DNA from: Lycorma delicatula
Taxonomy: Eukaryota > Arthropoda > Insecta > Hemiptera > Fulgoridae
DNA: 64,000 bases
Direction of reading: 5' to 3'
Assembly: GCF_047948215.1 (NCBI RefSeq)
Contig: NC_134456.1
Location: 15,470,230-15,534,229 of the forward strand
The stretch's first letter is position 1, and every line of letters starts with the position of its first letter. This document shows, piece after piece, positions 37,250-47,590 of the stretch. The notes beneath the pieces are model-generated. The model saw only the letters and a list, made by a program, of their open reading frames with translations, ran no database searches and was not told the DNA's origin. The position numbers and the translations under genes were made by a program.

Positions 37250-38060
37250 CTTGCATGGAAATCCCATACAAATTCTTGCGGAACTGGCTAATGATGAGTG
37301 GTGATTGTTTAGAAGATAACCAACCGTCTGTGGGATTCTGACGATAGCGAAACAGACTAAACATTTTTTCCATCTGAAGATGAAATTAACTGTTTTTCCA
37401 GTACCAGGTGTGTCTTAAAAATTCAATCTATTGAAATTGTTGGAAGGAAGAAGTAACAAAAAACTGACTCTTTAGTAGTTTCAGTTCCACAAACACAAAA
37501 TATATTTGAAGATAATAGTAATGTAATTGTTCTTGAGTCAGAAAATTTGTTTGAAAAAAGTGGTCGCTACTGGAAAATACAAGTTGTCCCTAACACTGAA
37601 AAAATTGCAGGTAAACACATTGTACACATCAGATCAGGTCCAACAAAAAACATTCGTGCAAATTCTGCAGAATGTTTCAATTTGTTTTTTACAGATGACA
37701 TATTGAATGAAATTTAATGATTATCTAACAAAGAAATTTGGAAAAGAGAGAAAATTATACAACAAACAAGGGAGTACAGTATGTGCTATGTGAAAAAAGC
37801 CTTACTATTCATCCATGTAATAAAACAAAAGGAGCAGTAGACACTTTTGACCGAATGTGCATGAATATGAACTGCGGTAGAAAAACAAGATCGCCTATTT
37901 TTTTTAACTTTCTTGCCTGGTGCTGTAGCTTTAGAAGGGAAAGTATTGGAATCGGTCCAGTTTGGGCATATGCAGTTTTCATCAGATCTTTTGACACCTA
38001 CGGAACCCAAAAAACCAGATGGAAATTTTCTAAATGTTCGTATGTACGTGTGTGTATTCA
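37250..38060 (+). pseudogene. piggyBac-type transposase, internally deleted
   Basis: An N-terminal region near 37480-37715 gives GRYWKIQVVPNTEKIAGKHI, then VHIRSGPTKNIRANSAECF and NLFFTDDILNEI, the start of the piggyBac transposase domain. It then jumps, with a frame change, to NKTKGAVDTFDRMC and CGRKTRSPIFFNFL (37815-37910), the conserved C-terminal block with its single Asp. The catalytic middle is missing. An acidic N-terminal stretch (SDDSETD) near 37330 fits the family. TTAA ends were not found. The gene starts just after duplication copy 2 ends. Confidence 0.75.
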
Positions 38061-38662
38061 GTGTTAGGTGTCGCACCCTAAATTACCTTACACTGTCTAG
38101 AATGACTCGATCAATTTTGACCAAACTTGGTCAGATTACTTCCACATATGGGACATTGATGCCATTAAATCTTCAACTAAAAGGTCAAGGGGTGAGGCTG
38201 TAGAAGCAATATTTCAAAATTTTGCCTAATTAAGGTCTTATTTTTCTTAGGCGTATTTGTTAACAATTAAAAAATAATATTTCCAAAAACGTTTTTCCCA
38301 AATTGCTCTCTCACCCCAAAAAATGCTCTAAATAAACTAGTGGCTGAATGGGTATAATAAATATGTCATTAGTACCTCCTTTCACTGTAAGGAGTACCAG
38401 TGTAGCACTGACACACAGCTCTTGGAGTCGGCTGCTATGTTGTGATGTTACAGGTATCCAGTAGAATTAAAAAAATGAATAATATTTAAAGTGTAAAAAA
38501 GTATTTAAAGTGGTCACTAGCACCACCACACCTGTGCAAATGAAATACTATACGGTATGTGTACGCACTTTAGTTAGAATCACTGAATTAAATAAACAAA
38601 AAAATATTATATTTAAATACAATGATAAATGTTTTAAATTAAGCTATGTGTATATGTGTGTG
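38061..38662. other. No recognised gene
   Basis: One open plus-strand frame near 38080-38200 (contains MTRSILTKLGQITSTYG) has a repeat-like look, but I could not place it. The rest is non-coding. Confidence 0.45.
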
Positions 38663-39089
38663 TAAGCCGTGCATTGCCAGTCTTTTCTGATTTCATCATC
38701 GATGAGTTTCAACAAGTTCTCGGTGATTATCAAGGGTCTCCCTGAATGTTCTTCATCATGCACATTAATTCTGTTATTTCTAAACCTTTCACACCATTTT
38801 CAGATTTTTCTTTCATTCATTACATTATCATCATACACAGCAACCAACTACCTATGAATTTCAGCCAGCTTGATGGTTTAAAAACGTATGACTGTTTTTC
38901 ACAGTCGGCAGCAACATCGATTTTCCTATTCATTATATAATGTAATAACTCACAATGTAATCAAAGATACTACAACACAACAACTTACAGACAACAATGG
39001 CCATTACCAGCGTGGCCATGAATAACAAAGGTTTGGCAACTTTAAGGAGAGAAATTTCACATCAGTCTTTACTTTAGAGATATCCCTTG
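38663..39089 (-). pseudogene. mariner transposase N-terminal fragment with one TIR
   Basis: Minus-strand frames contain KWCERFRNNRINVHDEEHSG and RPLIITENLLKLIDDEIRKD, the N-terminal helix-turn-helix part of a mariner transposase. The 5' terminal repeat is probably CAAGGGATATCTCTAAAGT, reading down from 39089, with TA outside (39090-39091). The catalytic domain and the other end are missing; the fragment breaks off near 38663. Confidence 0.7.
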
Positions 39090-40004
39090 TAAATATAATT
39101 ATTTTATCTGTAATTAATCTACTTTTAAATAATCTTTGTTTTACTTTGTAAATAATCATTTGTATTAGAATTATTTACTCAAATAAATACACGTTTGAGA
39201 TTTTTATTTGTTATCATTATTCTTTGTTTTTTTTAATTCTTGCAATTTCTAAAAGTAAAAATATATGATGAAAATAGGTGTTTATGTAAAGAAAATATTT
39301 TATTAATAAAAGAAAAAAAAATCACTCAGATATGTTAAAATTAGCAACTAAACATATACACATCAAATTTACATATACTTGGTATCAAAATATTAGGAAA
39401 TAACATTAGTATTCTAGGATTAAAAGGTTGTTTGACGAAAAGAAGCCAAACATTTATTGGAAAATAGGGGAAAAAAGTAATACCAAAAAGAATTTGAAGG
39501 CATTTTGCGAGTTTATCATTTTCAAAAGTAACACTTAAGGGTTTCAGCTACCTTGCAATCAGAGAAATGGGTGTGCTACTTTAATTAAGTCTTAAGACCT
39601 AGTAAATTAACTGAAGGGGAAAGAATGTGATAAGTCACATGATGTGAATTTTTTAGTAGGGCAGTTTCTAACTTTTGAAAAACTCTACAATTGTTATGTG
39701 ATATTTTAAATAGTCATACATCATATATTACTGGTAAATTATGTTTCAAATGAGTCATTTTATTTGCATTTTAATTTCATTGTTATTTGAATAAAAATGT
39801 TTTTTAATCAAAAAGTCACACATTTTGTGAGTTGTCAAATTTTTGCTTAAAAAGAAATCCTAACTTATTTGGAGGGGATGCAAGGTGATATAACAATAGC
39901 GTGTTCTTTTTCAAAAATTAAACAACTTCATCATTTTATTTTGTACAATTTAAAACCATGAACATCAGAAATATGAAATTATTAAAATTCATAAGATATT
40001 TTTA
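39090..40004. other. No recognised gene
   Basis: AT-rich DNA downstream of family A copy 2. It may hold the 3' end of that element, but no inverted repeat was recognised. Confidence 0.5.
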
Positions 40005-42610
40005 CTAAATTAGTTCAGATTCATTGTCAATGTCCACGTCTTTGTTTGGTACAATTGTATTAAAATAATCGTAGTAAATCGGTGGAATGTATGGTAGGAG
40101 AGATTTCACATCTTGAAATTTCTTTTCACTTATTTTTAGTGGAGCCTAGTACTTTGGTTTAAGTGATTATATCTGGTTATGGTGATTATATTTGGTTCAA
40201 GTGTTATATCTGCCAACTCTGATAAAATTCACTTCTTTGAAGTTTCCATTTATTTTATGTTTAATAAAGAAACTTGCTGGGTTCTTGGTAGTAAAACAAA
40301 ATGCTACAGCTGATGCAAAATCAACCGGTGCCCCACACTAAGTTTTTTGGCCTTGGTCACATTTTGTAAGAAATTACTTACATTTAAAATATCATTTTGT
40401 GTCATCATTTTGACACTGAATATGTTTTTCTTATTAAATTTTCTTACTACATCCATCCACATGCTAGGAACATAGATATGTTCAATTTTCTTTTGGCATT
40501 TTTCTATTAATGCAAAATCTCAATCAGATGGCAAGTGTGTATGTCCTGGTATTAAAAAGGTGTTATCCCAGTAAGGGTTTTCTCTCTAACGTACTGCATC
40601 CAAAAGGCTGTCATAGCCCAGTTTTTATTCTGTCCTGGACAGTTATCACAGAAAACTACAAGATTTTCTATTTCTGGTTTAGTGGTTATGAACTTGATTA
40701 GAGCACTGCACATCTCATCACTACCCCTATGTCCAGTTTCTTCTCCCCACAAAAACATGTGTCCTTTGCTGTTGGTACAATCATGCAACCCGAAGTTATA
40801 GAAACATATTTTTCTACAATAAAAAGCTGGTCCACACGTTAATTTTGGAACTGGTAAAGCTTGCTGAAGGTCAAAGCTAATGACCAGTGTTCTTGGGTCT
40901 TTCTTTTCAGGTTTAGTTTTAAGAAGATCTTGTATTGCCTTGACCTGGGCCTGAGGGTATTTTAGCTTATTTTCTATCGCTTTGACATCTTCAAATTTAC
41001 CCTCCAAGTGCAATGCTTGTATTTTAACGGTGCATTCATCACATATTTTGCAAGTATTAGACTTTGGCATTGAAAATCCTATATTAAATTCCATGCAGAA
41101 AATTCTTCTGTATGTATCCTGGCTAACCAGATGATGAATATTATTTTCTATGCACCACGGTAAATAATAAATAATACTCTTCATACAAACGCGATATTGA
41201 CAAATCACAACCAAAGTAATGTTTTCCATCATTAATTGACTGACTATAGTGATTCTAGTATTTAGATATGCTGTTTTATGTGGTCCCTAATGGACTGTAA
41301 GTCTGCTACCACTAATTTTATTAGGCCTGTTGTTGTGCTAGCTTTGGTTGTCTGGTTTTTTAGGAGTGGTTGCTCCCTTTTCGATGTCAGAAACAAGGCA
41401 TTTAATCTGCCTCTTGAATTTTGAAGGCCATGTATACTTTAATATTCAGTTTTGAAAATTTTAACTTCCTCACCATTTATTTATTTACATATGATGCAGA
41501 AATTTCCTTGAAGAAACTCTTTTTAGTTTTTTTAGGATATGATCTTTTTTTAGACTGTATTTTAATGCAGCCAATTAAGTATGCATTTTTCAAATTGAAA
41601 GAACCAAGATTCCAGAACCCATTAAAAATCTCTTCTTCTCTGCCAGCAATTTTAGATCTGCATTTTTCCTGAAGGTACATGCAGGACCAAGAATACACCC
41701 AGTCACCTTTTCCTGTGAAATAGCACTAAAATACTCCCGTCCTTCATTCCTTCATCACTTGCTAGGCTAGTATTCTTCAAATGCAAAGAAGGGCTCCTTT
41801 TTCTCCATCAATGCTGAGGCTTCTTTTCAGGAGTTATTTTTGGAAGTCTTGATGTGCAGTTCATTTTTCCATTATTTTCTATGTCTTCCTGAAAGTAAGA
41901 TCATTTCCAATTAAAAATAATATAAAAATGAGATAGTCTCTAATCTAAATTACTAAAACTTAGTTGATGCAACAGTAAGACAATGAGTAGGAAAAATACA
42001 CTTTGTCCTCTTTGTGGCATTTTGAACTCAAAAGTTCATCGCCGCATTGACAAGATGAAAATAAACTTGTCGAAAATAAACTTTACTATTATTAATATCC
42101 ATTTCCTAAAATTAATTGCCTTACTAAGTTGGAAGTAGCATTTACCCATACAAATATAAGTACAATTAAGTGGTACGAGTATGACCTGCCACACTTAATG
42201 CATAAGAGGTTATAAAATGTACAATTTCAGTCCATTAAATGAAATTTTAAATTGAATTACTGAATTAACACTCAGTAATGAGAAAATGTTAATAGTTTTG
42301 CTGCTAATAATTGTTAAAACTTTTGTAGCAATAGTATGTCTAGCCACAAATTATTCTGTATTCAACTCACCTCTTCTGTAGATGATGAATTATGGTTTGA
42401 AGGTTAACAGTCTTTATCTTCATCAGTATTATCAATATCTGAAGAGGAATCATCACAATTATTGCTGGACAAAGTATTTAAAGAAAATAATTTTCTCCTA
42501 ATACACAACTGGTTGTTCCTACTCTCTGCTATCTTTGGAAGCGGCTTGTTATGTTCTTCATCAAAAACAGCTGAAATGTCTTTGGAGCAATAATATAATT
42601 TGATGCACAT
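40005..42610 (-). pseudogene. Family A spliced DDE-like transposase, copy 2
   Basis: Minus strand, better preserved than copy 1. Exon 1 (42610-42371) begins MCIKLYYCSKDISAVFDEEH and is acidic at its end (SSSDIDNTDEDKD). Exon 2 starts at 41888 with EDIENNGKMNCTSRLPKI. Broken blocks follow: CRSKIAGREEEIFNGFWNLG and HNNRPNKIS. The long open frame 41232-40552 holds TYRRIFCMEFNIGFSMPKS, CKICDECTVKI, VISFDLQQALPVPKLTCG, FYNFGLHDC, MFLWGEETGHRGSDEMC and VVFCDNCPGQNKNWAM. After a frameshift come a degraded GHTH..D.DFALIEK block (40540) and IPPIYYDYFNTIVPNKDVDI with a TAG at 40005. FDLQQ, CDNCPGQNKN and the DFALIE block are the likely DDE positions (inference). The family name is not known to me. Confidence 0.78.
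41889..42370 (-). other. Intron in family A copy 2
   Basis: Minus-strand donor GTGAGTTG (from 42370) and acceptor CTTACTTTCAG (AG at 41889-41890) bound 482 bases. Joining the exons gives ...STEE|EDIENN..., although a stop in exon 1 before the junction shows decay. It is the second spliced family A copy, independent of the intron in copy 1. Confidence 0.6.
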
Positions 42611-42983
42611 TTGTTAGAATGTACATAATATATAACTATATAGAGAAACAAAATAGCATTTTGCACAAAATACCATCTATCTTCAAATCCTGGGGCTTAT
42701 CGTATTCTTGCCCCAAATGTGATTGCGGCCTGCTTAATACGTAGTGGTGAGGTGGTAGGTATATGATGTGGTAAATAGACCTGTAATAGGAGTAGTGCTT
42801 AAGAATTTTAAAAGGTCCAGGATATTCCCAATACGTAAAATAAGGTAATGTGTTGTGATGTGAAAAATTATTGAAATATTTCTGCATTAGAAAGATTATT
42901 TCCGGAAGTATTGTTGAGAAAAATCACATAAGTAAAGGTAATATGCATTGCGTGCTTAATTCCATTATTTCCTATACGAAATA

Positions 42984-43003
42984 ATCCAGCCTATAGGCTG
43001 GAT
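42984..43003. repeat. 20-bp perfect palindrome
   Basis: ATCCAGCCTATAGGCTGGAT is its own reverse complement over all 20 bases. It lies about 370 bases upstream of family A copy 2. It could be part of a terminal repeat, a protein-binding site or chance. Confidence 0.92.
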
Positions 43004-43129
43004 TTAGAAAGGGCACTTGACTAATGACATTATATTTAATTTATATAATATTCAAAAATAAAAATTAAGGGATGGAATAAAAAGGTTTTTCTGTAGATCT
43101 GAGTTGCATTTAAAAAAATCAATAGAAAT

Positions 43130-43900
43130 GTGACTTTTTACAAACATTATGACTTGGGGTTGTCTAACTATTTTATCTGTGTTGTAGAATTGTATGGAGA
43201 TACTATAGCTAGGGTTTGGGGTAATATGATAACAATTAAAAAAAAAAAAAATGATAAGTGGTCTGAAACGGAGATGTTTGATAATCGCTTGCTTACTATT
43301 ACTGTTTTTATTGCTTATAAATGATATTAATAAGTATACAGGGGATGGGAGTAACAGGATGATATAAATATTAATATTATGTTAAATGTGGATGATCTGA
43401 TTTCATTTGCTTCTAAGCTAAAAATTTTGCATAAATGAGCTAAATGATTATTGATTTATTGACATTAATGGTAATGAGTGTGAGATAGTTGATACAAGAG
43501 AGAAGAATAAAGAGGAGGGTATGTGAAAAGCTATTGAGTTCAGTTTTCACAGAAGATATGTCAGTGAATACGGATACAGATAGGGAGTATTTAAACCTAG
43601 GTCTAGAAGGAATAAAATTAGTTTGATATTTATCAAATGAATATCAGAACTAATATCTGAATTATGGAAGAGAAGAATGGTCATGGTTGTGCTCTTTATG
43701 GCAATTTGAGAGTTAATAAGTACCATTATAAGTTTTCTGGGAGGGTGTCCAAATTTTAATAGTATATGTAAGATCAAGTTGGAGAAAGAAATTATGGAAG
43801 AAGAGGAGGAAGTTAACAATCAGTTAGATGGGAGATAATGGGAAAAATTAGTCATATCTACGCCTATGTAGAAGTAGCTTTGCAAATAAGGAATTTTAAT
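43130..43900 (+). pseudogene. Possible non-LTR reverse transcriptase fragment
   Basis: Broken plus-strand frames resemble the central RT region of an endonuclease-RT LINE: VELYGDTIARVWGNMITIKK then KNDKWSETEM, a degraded region, and VDDLISFAS-like and LNDY.DINGNECDIVDTR-like remnants (43385-43500). A later part is rich in E and K. Motifs are weak and the clade cannot be told. Confidence 0.35.
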
Positions 43901-44309
43901 TACTGAGTGTAGATGGGGGTAAAGTATATTAAAGCACTTATTGGATATTACACGGTATATTATTATAGATTTAAAATTATCTTGCAGGTGAAGGTCACAT
44001 GCTTATTCCCTTCCACTACATAAGGGAAGGGGAAATACATTCCCCCTAGACCACGGTAATAATACAATACTGAATTATACGTTTTCTCTTTAGAGATCAA
44101 TGTTTTGTCAACTTGCCTTAAATATTTATTGTTATTGCATAACTCTGGTGTGCATAAGAAGTTACTACCTCACATCTGAAACTTTTGATTTCACGTAAAA
44201 ATTTTCCTAATTTTCCCACATGTTCAAAAATATGGAAATGTAATGGCAACATTTAAATATGGACTTTAAAGCTGAAAAATTTGTAAAACTTTACATCAAA
44301 TCTAAGTAA
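43901..44309. other. No recognised gene
   Basis: About 400 bases with no recognised protein, RNA gene or repeat. Confidence 0.5.
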
Positions 44310-44455
44310 ATTACTACAATGTATTGTAAGTGGTCATTCTGCAATCAAAATCTTTATGAAAATCTTCTACTTGAAGGTTTTCTGCATTTTTTTTTTTGTC
44401 TTGAGTCATTTGACTGGTTTGATGCAGCTCTCCGAGATTCCCTATCTAGTGCTAG

Positions 44456-45247
44456 TCATTTCATTTCAGTATACCCTCTACATCCTACATCCCTAACAAT
44501 TTGTTTTACATCTTCCAAACGTGGCCTGCCTACACAATTTTTCCCTTCTACCTGTCCTTCCAATATTAAAGCGACTATTCCAGGATGCCTTAGTATGTGG
44601 CCTATAAGTCTGTCTCTTCTTTTAACTATATTTTTCCAAATGCTTCTTTCTTCATCTATTTGCCGCAATACCTCTTCATTTGTCACTTTATCCACCCATC
44701 TGATTTTTAACACTCTCCTATAGCACCACATTTCAAAAGCTTCTAATCTTTTCTTCTCAGATACTTCGATTGTCCAAGTTTCACTTCCATATAAAGCGAC
44801 ACTCCAAACATACATTTTCAAAAATCTTTTCCTGACATTTAAATTAATTTTTGATGTAAACAAATTATATTTCTTACTAAAGGCTCGCTTAGCTTGTGCT
44901 ATTCGGCATTTTATATCGCTCCTGCTTTGTCCATCTTTAGTAATTCTACTTCCCAAATAACAAAATTCTTCTACCTCCATAATCTTTTCTCCTCCTATTT
45001 TCACATTCAGTGGTCCATCTTTGTTATTTCTACTACATTTCGTTACTTTTGTTTTGTTCTTGTTTATTTTCACACGATAGTTCTTGCGTAGGACTTCATC
45101 TATGCCGTTCATTGTTTCTTCTAAATCCTTTTTACTCTCGGCTAGAATTACTTTATCATCAGAAAATCGTAGCATCTTTATCTTTTCACCTTGTACTGTT
45201 ACTCCGAATCTAAATTGTTCTTTAACATCATTAACTGCTAGTTCCAT
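44456..45247 (-). pseudogene. LINE RT C-terminal part
   Basis: An open frame of 263 codons: MELAVNDVKEQFRFGVTVQG, LRFSDDKVILAES (the FADD box changed to FSDD, both Asp kept), CYLGSRITKDGQSRSD, WSVALYGSETWTIEV and GHILRHPGIVALIL, ending near the conserved DVGCRGYTEMK. It is about 95% like the copy at 2718-3590 by eye. The block between it and the endonuclease frame (45248-45390) has lost the motif A region and gained short tandem repeats, so the polymerase is inactive. Confidence 0.88.
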
Positions 45248-45257
45248 GTAAAGATTA

Positions 45258-45322
45258 AAAAGTAACCGAGATAGTAAAGAGATAAAAAGTAACAGAGATA
45301 GTAAAAAGTAACATCCTTGTCG
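45258..45322. repeat. Short tandem repeat inside LINE RT
   Basis: Nearly three copies of an AAAAAGTAAC-GAGATAGTA-type unit of 18-26 bases, between the two halves of the RT gene where the motif A region is deleted. It looks like a local slippage or repair product at the deletion. Confidence 0.8.
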
Positions 45323-45389
45323 GACTCCCTTTCTTATTACAGCTTCTATGTTGGTTAGTTTTTCCTTCCACTACTTCCTTCTTCTTCTA

Positions 45390-46618
45390 CTATCTTCCTT
45401 CTACTATTAATCTGAGGCCTAAAATTGCTTCCCTTGTCCCTATACTTTTCCTGAAACGAAATTGGTCTTCTCCTAACACTTCTTCCCCCCTCCTCCCAAT
45501 TCTCCTGTATAGAATTCTAGTTAATATTTTTGATGCATGACTAGTTAAACTAATTGTTCTGTATTCTTCACATTTATCTGCCCCTGCTTTCTTTGGTATC
45601 ATTACTATAACACTTTTTTTGAAGTCTGACGGAAATTCCCCTTTTTCATAAATATTACACACCAGTTTGTATAATCTATCAATCGCTTCCTCACCTGCAC
45701 TGCGCAGTAATTCTACAGGTATTCCGTCTATTCCAGGAGCCTTTCTGCCATTTAAATCTTTTAATGCTCTCTTAAATTCAGATCTCAGTATTGTTTTTCC
45801 CATTTCATCCTCCTCAACCTGCTCTTCTTCCTCTATGACACCATTTTCTAATTCATTTCCTCCGTATAACTCTTCAATATATTCCATTCTAACATTCTCC
45901 CATTCTTCTTCTACATTTTCTACCTTATCTTTTTTACTCAGACCTCTTGCGATGTCCTCCTCAAAAATCTTCTTTAACTCCTCTGCCTCAAGCTTCTCTA
46001 AATTCCACCGATTCATCTGACACCTTTTCTTCAGGTTTTTAAACCCCAATCTACATTTCATTATCACCAAATTATGGTGGCTATCAATGTCTGCTCCAGG
46101 GTAAGTTTTGCAGTCAACGAGTTGATTTCTAAATCTTTGCTTAACCATGATATAATCTATCTGATACCTTGCAGTATCGCCTGGCTTTTTCCAAGTGTAT
46201 ATTCTTCTATTATGATTTTTAAATTGGGTGTTGGCAATTACTAAATTATACTTCGTGCAAAACTCTATAAGACGGTCCCCTCTTTCATTCCTTTTGCCCA
46301 GCCCGTATTCACCCACTATATTTCCTTCCTTGCCTTTTCCAATGCTTGCATTCCAATCTCCAACTATTATTAAATTTTCATCTCCTTTTACGTGTTTAAT
46401 TGCTTCATCAATCTCTTCGTATACACACTCTACCTTATCATTATCATGGGCGCTTTTAGGCATATAGACGTTAACAATCGTTGTCGGTTTAGGTTTTGAT
46501 TTTATCCTTATTACAATGATTCTATCACTATGCGTCTTGAAATACTCCACTCTCCTCCCTATCTTCTTGTTCATCACGAAACCTACTCCAGCCTGCCCAT
46601 TATTTGACGCTGAGTTAA
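45390..46618 (-). pseudogene. LINE endonuclease and RT N-terminal part
   Basis: An open frame of about 410 codons. The apurinic endonuclease-like (EEP) domain comes first: AGVGFVMNKKIGRRVEYF, TIVNVYMPKSAHDNDK, NLIIVGDWNASIGKG (catalytic Asp and Asn), RIYTWKKPGDTARYQIDYIM and DSHHNLVIMKC (catalytic SDH-type motif read here as DSHHN). It is similar to craniofacial-development-protein-2-like sequences. A Glu-rich linker follows, then RT start motifs: GRKAPGIDGIPVELLRSAG, FKKSVIVMIPKKAGADKC and RTISLTSHASKILTRILYRR. About 60-80 N-terminal residues of the endonuclease are missing. The open frame runs into an interrupted stretch at 45390. Confidence 0.88.
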
Positions 46619-47590
46619 TTTTCTGCATGTCTAATGCATTTTCTCCAGTCATCTATTGTTACGTGGTTTATTGCATCTTCCAATAATATTTTTACTTCAT
46701 CTATTAGAAATGTACTATTTATGGCTGTCACCTCACTTTTTATGTGAACCCAAATTATCTCGATTGGATTTCATGTCCCATTTCTGTCTTCAAGCTCAAA
46801 CAGTATGTATTATTCTGTGTTCATTAATAATAGACAATAATTCAGGAATTGTGTGTGAAGGACTGTGTGATATTTTCTTCTTTTCTAACCTTGAAACAAT
46901 TTCCACCTTTTTTAAGTTTGTCACTGGCACTATCTCTTTAAGAACTAAATGATAGCTGGGGTTATCCATCACAATAACACAGTTTCTTCCAAAGACTGTA
47001 ACAAATTTATAATCCGTTCTTGAAATACATCACCGTTCATTTCTTGGTGGAAGTCCCCTGTATGTTTTGACTGAAAAACTAGAGCACAGTCTTTTATAAA
47101 ACCAAGTTCATAATAACCAGCGTAGCAAATACCTAAACCAGATTCTTTCCCAACCAGAATCTTAAGCTTCAACCACAGCTTGTTGAATTCGGCAAGATGC
47201 ATTTCCTGGATGGTTCTGGTTTACCCGCATTTCATCTAGGTAAATTACTGATCTAGAATTTTTTAAATTAATTTCATGCATTTTCTTTAAAATTTTACCT
47301 GAGCAAGAATAATGTCAGACCTCTCCATCAAAAATGTATGGGTCATTTCATTTATGAAAGCAGAACCCTAATTTTCTTACAATTTTCCACATGTAATATG
47401 TACTACTGGAAAACATTTTTTTTTCAAAATGAATAATTTTACTGGTTGTGAATACTCCCCCTCTTATCATAAAATTCTTGAATGGAACGACAAACTATAT
47501 CTTTATTAAAATCATCTAGATCCATGTAATTATTAATATCTTTAATTGACTAGCTCTTGCTTGTGCATGATATTTTATGATCTATTATCC

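Larger units (their letters stand above)
44388..46618 (-). mobile_element. RTE-like LINE with 10-bp TSD
   Basis: A minus-strand LINE flanked by the direct repeat TTTTCTGCAT at 44378-44387 and 46619-46628. The 3' end has a poly-T run (poly-A on its own strand) at 44387-44397. The 5' end is truncated within the endonuclease. Excision joins the codons of the surrounding transposase (RHAEN...LQVEDF) in frame. It is the best preserved of at least five RTE-like copies in the window and serves as the reference for the fragment at 2369-3604. Confidence 0.93.
44310..47590 (-). pseudogene. IS630/DDE_3-type transposase split by a LINE
   Basis: Reading down from 47590: DFNKDIVCRSIQEFYDKR (N-terminal), MWKIVRKLGFCFHK, the first-Asp block SVIYLDEMRVNQNH (near 47250), LKILVGKESGLGICYAGYYE, DFHQEMNGDVFQERIINLLQ, and the second-Asp block CVIVMDNPSYHLVL (near 46950). 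A decayed third acidic region follows, then LLEDAINHVTIDDW and RKCIRHAEN. There the RTE-like LINE interrupts (44388-46618). Beyond the LINE the frame resumes with NLQVEDFHKDFDCRMTTYN and a stop near 44310. The order matches insect DDE_3-type transposases with a winged-helix start. Terminal repeats were not found. Confidence 0.78.

Noticed and set aside
42636..42887. 83-codon minus-strand frame upstream of family A copy 2
   Set aside because: Tyr/His-rich without domain or splice signals; more likely leader sequence of that element or chance.
44319..46467. Plus-strand frames of 65-134 codons (for example 44319-44723 and 45667-46020)
   Set aside because: They are antisense shadows of the minus-strand LINE endonuclease and RT.
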